This document shows positions 1 through 4,932 of a stretch of DNA of 11,902 nt, piece after piece. The stretch comes from an uncultured Opitutaceae bacterium (GTDB lineage: Bacteria; Verrucomicrobiota; Verrucomicrobiae; Opitutales; Opitutaceae). The notes beneath the pieces were generated by a model. That model was given only the letters and a program-made list of their open reading frames with translations. It searched no databases and was not told the DNA's origin. How positions within the stretch are numbered: position 1 is the stretch's first letter; each line of letters begins with the position of its first letter. The position numbers and the translations under genes are program-made. The DNA lies in NCBI GenBank assembly GCA_946482625.1, contig CAMLSH010000066.1:1-11902 (forward strand), in the 5' to 3' direction.

Positions 1-1181
1 TTCTTCGCGAAGTATCGCGCCAGCGTAAACTCCGGCGATCCCACTTGGTTCGTCGCCAGCGCCTCGCGCAACGTCCGCTTTTCCGTCTCCTCATCTCCGT
101 CCTTCGCGCCGAGGAATGCGTAGAAAAATAACTCGCACCGCTTCGTCGCGCCCTCCGGCCTGTTGTCGGAGGCGTCGAGCCCCTTCGCCAGGTCCTCCTC
201 TGAAATTTCCCCCAGCGCGAACGCCGCCAGCCGCTGCCGCCACGGGTCGTTTTTCCAGGTCTTCACCGCCTGCGCCAAAAGTTCGTCGTCCGTTTCGCGT
301 TCCTGCACCAGCCGCATGTGCCGGATGATCAGCGCCGCCCGGCAGTGATCCGGACTCATCGCGTACGCGCGCGCAAACGCCTCCGCCGCTTCCGGTCCGC
401 CTTGGTCGATCATCAAACATCCGAATAAAAACCACTCGGAATAATTTTCTGGATCTTCCGGCGCCTTCAGCCGGCTCAGCGACTCCTTGATATCCGTCCG
501 GGCGCCCTCGAAATCCAGCAGATGAAACCGGGCTTTCGCCCGCTCGAAATACGCGTTCTCCGGATGAACGTACGTGGACTCGAGCACCTTCGTGTAGTCG
601 GCAACCGCCGCGGTATAATCGTGCAGGCCTGCGCGAGCCATGCCGCGCAACATATGGCCGGCGCTCACGTAGTCCGGAAATGTCGTCTCGCCCAAAACAT
701 CATCCATCGCCGCGATCACCTCGGCATGTCTGCCCGTCTGATAGAGCAACACCCCGCGGTTGATCTGCAGCCGGAACAGCCCCAAGGGCCTCAACTTGAT
801 CGCCGCGTCATAGTCCGCAATGCCGCCTTCCCGATCTCCAGCCTGCGCTTTGAGCCTCGCGCGTAGTTCGTACGCATCGGCCTGTTCAACATTCAGACGC
901 AGTGCTTTGTTCACATCCGCCATCGCGCCAGCCGCGTCATTCAAGCCGTCCTTGGCGAATGCCCGGTAGAAAAAATAACGCGCTTCGTCCGGTGCCGCTG
1001 AGATCGCACGATCCAGATCCGCCAACGCACCGGCATAATCTTCTCGCTCCACTTTCTCTTGAGCCTGCTTGGAAAGCTCATCCGCAGAAACCGCGTAAAC
1101 CCCCGGCATCGCGATCAACGCCAAAAATAAAACCGCCAGAGGGCTGATCAGGCCGCGAACAAACCGGTGTATTGAAAACAT
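1..1181 (-). CDS. Secreted tetratricopeptide-repeat protein, 3' end cut off by the window edge
   Basis: The reading frame is open from an ATG at 1181-1179 to the left edge (393 codons, no stop), so it is a partial gene. The first 30 or so residues are a Sec signal peptide: a basic start (MFSIHRFVRG), a hydrophobic core rich in Leu/Ala/Val, and a likely cleavage after VYA. The mature part is a chain of roughly six TPR-like helix pairs; the clearest are near residues 36-66, 70-100 and 104-134, with the usual A..D...AI...P and G...Y...A.ADY spacing. TPR proteins are protein-binding scaffolds, and the signal peptide puts this one in the periplasm or outer envelope. The last visible residues (GSPEFTLARYFAKK) resemble the extreme C-terminus of short TPR proteins, so little is probably missing. 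No lipobox is visible. There is no Shine-Dalgarno sequence; CCTTCCTCC directly precedes the ATG. Partner and pathway are unknown. Confidence 0.85.
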   Translation of the reverse strand, partial: MFSIHRFVRGLISPLAVLFLALIAMPGVYAVSADELSKQAQEKVEREDYAGALADLDRAISAAPDEARYFFYRAFAKDGLNDAAGAMADVNKALRLNVEQADAYELRARLKAQAGDREGGIADYDAAIKLRPLGLFRLQINRGVLLYQTGRHAEVIAAMDDVLGETTFPDYVSAGHMLRGMARAGLHDYTAAVADYTKVLESTYVHPENAYFERAKARFHLLDFEGARTDIKESLSRLKAPEDPENYSEWFLFGCLMIDQGGPEAAEAFARAYAMSPDHCRAALIIRHMRLVQERETDDELLAQAVKTWKNDPWRQRLAAFALGEISEEDLAKGLDASDNRPEGATKRCELFFYAFLGAKDGDEETEKRTLREALATNQVGSPEFTLARYFAK

Positions 1182-1630
1182 GGAGGAAGGCGTTGGATCA
1201 AAAATCAGAACCCCACATCGGCACAACCTGCATCGCGCCCTCACACATCGTCATCCACGCGCACCCGTAGAGCCGCCAACCTACCCGTCGCCGCGTCTCT
1301 AGACCCGCAGCAACGCCCCGCTACCAAGACAGGCCCTTTTGCGCCTTTTTGCGGCCACCTCTCCGAGCCCTCCGCCCACGCTACAGGTCGGGGGCAAGGC
1401 AGGTGCAGGAAAGATCCCGCGCGGCGCCGCTCTCGCTCTCTCGCGCCAGCTTGCGGTGAACTCTCCTCCGGTGGGGCGGCAGCGTTCCACTGCGAATCGC
1501 GCTTCAGATCCCGCGCGCCTGCGCCGATAGCCTCTTATCTTGAGGCGAGCCGGATGGTCGGCCCCTTGGGCTGAGCGCAGCCGCTTCAGACATCTGCCAG
1601 CGCGCAGGGCAGGGGACGAGCCGCCGTCTC

Positions 1631-1647
1631 GCGGCAACTTTTGCCGC
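1631..1647. promoter_or_regulatory. Perfect 7-3-7 dyad, candidate enhancer-binding-protein site upstream of fliA
   Basis: GCGGCAA, three bases (CTT), then TTGCCGC form a perfect inverted repeat. Its centre is about 140 bases upstream of the start site predicted from the sigma-54 promoter. Enhancer-binding proteins such as NtrC use 17-base dyads of this 7-3-7 shape at about -100 to -150, so the architecture fits. A second GCCGC at 1620-1624 can also pair with the left arm. It could instead be an RNA hairpin of some other transcript. The role is inferred from position and shape only. Confidence 0.4.
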
Positions 1648-1751
1648 AGGAGCTTTCGCCCATTCCAACTGGTAGCTCGGCAGGCGTATTTCTTAGAAAA
1701 AAAGATTTTTAAGCGACTGCTCTGAGGCGAGTTGAGCGTGCTCCGAAATGG

Positions 1752-1769
1752 TTGGCATCAGCCCTGCAA
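1752..1769 (+). promoter_or_regulatory. Sigma-54 (RpoN) promoter of fliA
   Basis: The sequence TTGGCATCAGCCCTGCAA matches the RpoN consensus TTGGCACG-N4-TTGCA. The -24 GG is at 1754-1755, the -12 GC at 1766-1767, and exactly 10 bases lie between them as required. The TTGGCA block is complete, and the -12 block is CTGCA instead of TTGCA. Transcription should start near 1779, giving fliA a leader of about 107 bases. RpoN control of mid-stage flagellar genes, including fliA, is known in Vibrio and Pseudomonas; its use here is inferred from the sequence. Confidence 0.65.
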
Positions 1770-1885
1770 AAGTAGGGGCAGTTCCATGAGTCACCGCTCA
1801 CGCATCACCGAGATCCACCCCACGGGCCGCCGCTAAAGGCGCGGTTTCTGTATCACCGTTAATCGCTTCCCCGACCATCGCTCTT

Positions 1886-2695
1886 ATGAAAAACGCTTCC
1901 TCTGCCGCCGTTGCCATCGCTCCCGAGTCCGCTCAATCCACCCCCGCCAACGCCTGGCGCGTTTACCAAGGCGCTCAATCCGAGAAGATCGACGAGAAAG
2001 AGCTGATCGAGCGTTACCTCCCGTTGGTTCGCAACGTGGTCGACCGCATCAAGTTGAATCTCCCCCCGCACGTCGATGTCGATGATCTTTACAGCGTGGG
2101 CGTGACCGGCCTCATCGCCGCCGTCCGCAAATACGATCCCGAGCAGGGCCACACGTTCGCCGGCTACGCCACCACCCGCATCCGTGGCGCCATCCTCGAC
2201 GAACTTCGCCGCCTTGACTGGTGCCCACGCCGCGCCCGCGCCAAGGCCAAGAAACTCAAAGAATCTATCAACGAGCTCGAGCAGAAGCTCGGCCGCGCCG
2301 CCTCCGAAGAAGAGGTCCGCAAGCACCTCGGCCTCACGCCGAAGGAATACGCCAAGTGGATGGAAGAGGCTAAACCCGTGTGCTTCATCGCGATCGATCA
2401 GACCGCCGACAACGAAGACTCCGACGGCGCCTCTCTCCACGAGCTCATCGCTGACGAGGCCGACGTCTCCGTCCGCGATCGCATGGAAAAGGAAGAGCTC
2501 ATGAAGCTCGTCGCCGACCGCGTCGCCGAACTTCCCGAGATTCCGAAGAAGATCCTCGCGATGTACTACTTCGAAGGCATGCGCCTGGCGGAAATCGCCG
2601 CCGTGTTCGATCTCACCGAGTCCCGCATCTGCCAGATTCACGCTCAGACTGTGCTCAGTCTCCGCGCCTTCGTGAATCGCATGCGCAACCGCTGA
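1886..2695 (+). CDS. fliA: RNA polymerase sigma factor for flagellar operon (sigma-28, FliA/WhiG family)
   Basis: The 269-residue protein has the FliA/WhiG/SigD layout. Residues 38-112 are region 2: LIERYLPLVRNVVDRIK for core binding, then DVDDLYSVGVTGLIAAVRKYD, and FAGYATTRIRGAILDELRRL at 91-110 for -10 recognition. Region 3 with the family's PRRAR motif follows at about 115-160. Region 4, a helix-turn-helix for -35 recognition, spans about 205-265 (LAEIAAVFDLTESRICQIHA). FliA directs RNA polymerase to late flagellar genes and is normally held inactive by the anti-sigma factor FlgM until the hook is complete; no flgM is visible here. It is about 30 residues longer than the E. coli protein, because of a low-complexity Ala/Ser N-terminus. 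The ATG is preceded by CTCTT and no Shine-Dalgarno. The sigma-54 promoter upstream and the sigma-28-like promoter before motA suggest a two-step cascade. Confidence 0.95.
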   Translation: MKNASSAAVAIAPESAQSTPANAWRVYQGAQSEKIDEKELIERYLPLVRNVVDRIKLNLPPHVDVDDLYSVGVTGLIAAVRKYDPEQGHTFAGYATTRIRGAILDELRRLDWCPRRARAKAKKLKESINELEQKLGRAASEEEVRKHLGLTPKEYAKWMEEAKPVCFIAIDQTADNEDSDGASLHELIADEADVSVRDRMEKEELMKLVADRVAELPEIPKKILAMYYFEGMRLAEIAAVFDLTESRICQIHAQTVLSLRAFVNRMRNR

Positions 2696-2722
2696 GCGGG
2701 CCCACGTCGCCGGCTGATTCGC

Positions 2723-2736
2723 GACCCACTTGGGTC
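2723..2736. repeat. Short perfect dyad between fliA and motA
   Basis: GACCCA-CT-TGGGTC is a perfect inverted repeat 27 bases after the fliA stop; as RNA it would be a 5-bp stem with an ACTT loop. No T-run follows, so it is not a normal intrinsic terminator. It could be an operator, or chance in G/C-rich DNA. Confidence 0.25.
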
Positions 2737-2812
2737 TCGATGTCGGCCGTGTCAGCCACGGGAGGAAAAAACTGCCGCGCGCGAGTGTCGCGGGCATTTT
2801 ACAAAGCGGACC

Positions 2813-2840
2813 TAAAGCACCGCGCCCGATGAGCCGTTAG
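2813..2840 (+). promoter_or_regulatory. Candidate sigma-28 (FliA-type) promoter of motA
   Basis: TAAAG at 2813-2817 and GCCGTTAG at 2833-2840 match the FliA/SigD consensus (TAAA, 14-16 bases, GCCGATAA). The -35 core is complete, the -10 matches 6 of 8 bases, and 16 bases lie between TAAA and the -10. It sits directly upstream of motA, a classic FliA target, and downstream of fliA itself. Transcription would begin around 2847, leaving a very short leader before the ATG at 2864. The match is good but not perfect. Confidence 0.5.
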
Positions 2841-2863
2841 GGGGAAACGCCCAGTATCACATC

Positions 2864-3730
2864 ATGCTCATCATCATCGGAGCTCTCATCGTTTTAGGAT
2901 CGACCCTCGGCGGGTTCATGATCGCCGGCGGCAATCCGCTTGTGCTCCTGCACGTCTCCGAGTTTGTGGTCATTTTGGGCGTTGGCATCGGCGTCGTGGT
3001 CATCGCGAGCCCTGCGCACGTCATCAAAGAAATCGTCCACAAGACGAAGCAGGCCATGTTCGGGAAATCGCCCGGCAAGCAGGAGTATTTCGATCTCCTC
3101 AAGATGCTCTACGAGATTTTCATGGTCGGCCGCCGCAACGGTCTGATCGCGCTCGAGGAACACGTCACCAATCCCTCCGGCAGCAGCATTTTCGCGAAAT
3201 ACCCCGGCATCACCGCCAACGAAGAGCGCATGCAATTTCTCCTCAACGGCATGAAGCCGGTGATCGATGGCAAAATTAAGCCCGACCAGCTCGAAAACCT
3301 CATGCTCACCGAGCTCGAGGCAAAGTCCGCCGAGGCCGATCATCCCGTCCACACCCTTCAGATGGTCGCCGATTCCATGCCCGCGATCGGCATCGTCGCC
3401 GCCGTGCTCGGCATCATCAACACGATGTCCGCCATCGCCGAAGGCCCCGAAGCCGTCGGTGAAAAAGTCGCCGCCGCGCTCACCGGCACACTCCTCGGCA
3501 TTTTCATTTCCTATGGATTCATCGCCCCGCTCGCGAACCGTATCCATTTCATGAACCAGACCGACACGCAGTACCTGCGTTGCATCCTCTCCGCCGTCGC
3601 CGGTTTCGCCAAAGGCCTCGCCCCGCTCACCGCCGTAGAAGTTGCCCGCCGCTCGCTCGACGGCACCGTCCAGCCCGGTTCCGACGAACTCGAAACCACG
3701 CTCAAGTCCATGCCCGCGCCGGGCAAGTAA
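2864..3730 (+). CDS. motA: Flagellar stator protein MotA
   Basis: This 288-residue inner-membrane protein forms, with MotB, the ion-conducting stator that turns the flagellar rotor. Membrane segments are visible at about 2-22 and 33-50, then a large cytoplasmic loop, then segments at about 172-192 and 205-225. The residues that contact FliG and gate the channel in E. coli MotA all appear at the same numbers: R90, E98, P173 (SMPAIGIVAAVLGI) and P222 (GFIAPLA). The overall pattern follows the E. coli/proteobacterial MotA type (MLIIIG start) more than the Na+ PomA type, which suggests proton drive, though ion choice cannot be proved from this. It lies 168 bases after fliA behind a sigma-28-like promoter. 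The ATG has no close Shine-Dalgarno; AGGGGGAA lies about 17 bases upstream, too far for ordinary use. Confidence 0.97.
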   Translation: MLIIIGALIVLGSTLGGFMIAGGNPLVLLHVSEFVVILGVGIGVVVIASPAHVIKEIVHKTKQAMFGKSPGKQEYFDLLKMLYEIFMVGRRNGLIALEEHVTNPSGSSIFAKYPGITANEERMQFLLNGMKPVIDGKIKPDQLENLMLTELEAKSAEADHPVHTLQMVADSMPAIGIVAAVLGIINTMSAIAEGPEAVGEKVAAALTGTLLGIFISYGFIAPLANRIHFMNQTDTQYLRCILSAVAGFAKGLAPLTAVEVARRSLDGTVQPGSDELETTLKSMPAPGK

Positions 3731-3788
3731 CCGGCCGCTATTTCTCCAGGTGCCGCGATCGTCCCGGTGAGCCGACGCTCTCCCTCTT

Positions 3789-3811
3789 CAACTTAAACCC
3801 CCAACTTAAAC
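3789..3811 (+). repeat. Tandem CAACTTAAAC repeat just upstream of motB
   Basis: CAACTTAAAC occurs twice, at 3789-3798 and 3802-3811, with a period of 13 bases. It ends 6 bases before the motB ATG and is markedly A/T-richer than its surroundings. With no Shine-Dalgarno present, the unstructured AT-rich stretch may help ribosomes reach the motB start. A protein-binding direct repeat is an alternative. Confidence 0.45.
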
Positions 3812-3817
3812 TCATTC

Positions 3818-4642
3818 ATGGCCGGAAAAGGAGGAGCTTGGAAAGTCGCTTACGCGGACTTCGTCACCGCGATGATGGCCCTTTTCATGGTCCTGTGGAT
3901 TTGCGCGCAGGACAAAGAAGTCCTCATCGCCACCTCCAAGTATTTCCAAAACCCGTTCAACTCGCCGATGGACGCCACCTCCGGCGTCCTCCCCTTCGAG
4001 AGCAACAAACCCTCGGTCTCCAGCGGCGACAGCTCGGGTAACCAAAGCCAGGATACCTCCAACCGCTCCGTCGACCTCCAGTTCCTCAACTCCGTCGCAA
4101 AGGACTTTTTCCGTATGATGCAGCTCGACGAGGACCTCGCCGAAAAGCCCCTCGACATCCAGGTCACCAGCGACGGCCTGCGCGTGAATCTTTTCGACCG
4201 CGCCCGCCAGCCGATCTTTCAACCCAACAGCGCCGAGTTCACCGAATGGGGCCGCTTCTGCATGCAAAGCCTCGCGTGGATGATCGACCGCAACCGCTTC
4301 CACGTCGTCATCGAAGGCCACACGCGGCCTGGCTTGGAACTCCCCAAACCCGACTATTCCGCGTGGGAACTTTCCGCCGACCGCGCCAACGCCTCGCGCC
4401 GCGCGCTCACGCACTACGCCGTCGACGAAAAGCAGATCGACCGTGTCACCGGCTACGCGTCCACCCGGCCGCTGCCGGAATATCCGGCCGATTCGGAAAG
4501 CCATCAACGCGTCACCCTCAGCCTCACCGTCGGCCGTCCTAAATCCAAGGATACAGAAGAGCCGCCTAAACCCGCCGCACCCGCGCCGAACGCCGGTGCC
4601 AACGCCCGCCCGACCGGCTCCGGTCTCGCCGGCCGGCCGTGA
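3818..4642 (+). CDS. motB: Flagellar stator protein MotB with atypical OmpA-like peptidoglycan-binding motif
   Basis: The 274-residue stator subunit anchors MotA to the cell wall. Residues 1-30 hold a short basic N-terminus and one membrane helix with the family signature WKVAYADFVTAMMALF; D14 is the expected ion-carrying aspartate. Residues of about 31-110 form the plug/linker, rich in Ser, Asn and Gln. Residues of about 112-238 are the periplasmic OmpA-like domain, with IEGHT at 165-169, WELSADRANASRRAL at 183-197 and a C-terminal strand at 230-238. The position after GHT, normally an Asp that binds diaminopimelate in peptidoglycan, is Arg (R170), and the usual N-R-R near the end reads H-Q-R (229-231). 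R189 of LSADRA is kept. A Pro/Ala-rich tail (245-274) follows. The gene is 87 bases downstream of motA on the same strand and is probably co-transcribed. Confidence 0.95.
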   Translation: MAGKGGAWKVAYADFVTAMMALFMVLWICAQDKEVLIATSKYFQNPFNSPMDATSGVLPFESNKPSVSSGDSSGNQSQDTSNRSVDLQFLNSVAKDFFRMMQLDEDLAEKPLDIQVTSDGLRVNLFDRARQPIFQPNSAEFTEWGRFCMQSLAWMIDRNRFHVVIEGHTRPGLELPKPDYSAWELSADRANASRRALTHYAVDEKQIDRVTGYASTRPLPEYPADSESHQRVTLSLTVGRPKSKDTEEPPKPAAPAPNAGANARPTGSGLAGRP

Positions 4643-4662
4643 GCGACTATAGAGTTTCTCCC

Positions 4663-4902
4663 ATGAAATCCTTTCTTTCTGGTCGCTCCCGCGCCACCTC
4701 CGACTCCCTGCAAGCCCCCGCCGGTTCCAACCCCGGCTTCCTCGCCAAAGCAGTCGGCAACGTGCACAAAGACCACGCGCCCGGCGCGGCCGGTCCGACC
4801 GTGGAGTGCGTCAAGCAAGGCGACAAAGTCACCCGTCTCATCGTCACCTGCACCTGCGGCGAACGCATCGAGATCGAGTGCATCTATCCCGCCGGCGGTT
4901 GA
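4663..4902 (+). CDS. Small four-cysteine protein of the motility operon, function unknown
   Basis: A 79-residue protein starts 20 bases after the motB stop. I chose the ATG at 4663; a GTG at 4639 overlaps the motB stop as GTGA and would add eight residues, so translational coupling from that start is possible. The first 45 residues are Ser/Gly/Ala-rich and look disordered. The C-terminal 35 residues are compact: C49, a KQGDKVTRLIV strand, then C63-T-C65-GERIEIE-C73. Four Cys in 25 residues, with the CxCGE motif, could bind a metal such as zinc or form disulphides. There is no signal peptide or membrane segment, which favours the cytoplasm and metal binding. I do not recognise the family. Its place behind motB and shared strand suggest a motility-related role, which is inference from context only. 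Confidence 0.75.
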   Translation: MKSFLSGRSRATSDSLQAPAGSNPGFLAKAVGNVHKDHAPGAAGPTVECVKQGDKVTRLIVTCTCGERIEIECIYPAGG

Positions 4903-4904
4903 GC

Positions 4905-4932
4905 CGCGCTGCTCTTTTTCAGAGCGAGCGCG
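4905..4932. terminator. Hairpin between convergent genes, possible bidirectional terminator
   Basis: CGCGCTGCTCT at 4905-4915 pairs with AGAGC (4921-4925) and AGCGCG (4927-4932), leaving a TTTTC loop and one bulged G at 4926. The 11-bp stem starts 3 bases after the stop of the small motility gene and covers the stop of the convergent Sel1 gene. No T-run follows the stem on either strand, so termination would not be of the textbook intrinsic type. It may equally protect the 3' ends of the transcripts. Confidence 0.4.

Larger units (their letters stand above)
1182..1885. other. Long intergenic region between TPR gene and fliA
   Basis: About 700 bases separate the divergent TPR gene and fliA. 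Open frames here (for example 1299-1637 on the minus strand) have Arg/Ala/Pro-rich, low-complexity translations with no domain-like pattern, and I do not regard them as genes. The right half, 1620-1780, holds recognisable regulatory structure, listed separately. In the left half, 1200-1600, I see only short G/C-rich repeats and no gene, RNA or mobile-element signature. A decayed gene cannot be excluded by eye. Confidence 0.6.

Noticed and set aside
91..435. Minus-strand 114-residue frame near the left edge
   Set aside because: It lies out of frame within the truncated TPR gene, whose own frame is open to the window edge with good TPR pattern.
1523..1530. GCCGATAG resembling a sigma-28 -10 element upstream of fliA
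   Set aside because: No TAAA-like -35 element lies 14-16 bases upstream.
1299..1637. Minus-strand 112-residue frame in the long intergenic region
   Set aside because: Arg/Ala/Gly-rich translation, no start signal, no motif; it covers the 7-3-7 dyad and looks like chance.
1541..1731. TGAGGCGAG repeated at 1541 and 1723
   Set aside because: Only 9 bases, with diverged flanks; likely chance in G/C-rich DNA, with no target-site or mobile-element features around it.
2747..2761. CCGTG-TCAGC-CACGG hairpin followed by A-rich DNA after fliA
   Set aside because: The following run is A rather than T on the plus strand, and on the minus strand the T-run would precede the hairpin, so it is not an intrinsic terminator.
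1859..2797. Minus-strand open frame (312 codons) opposite fliA
   Set aside because: It mirrors the fliA frame, whose sigma-factor regions are unmistakable; the opposite translation is Gly/Asp/Val-rich shadow sequence.
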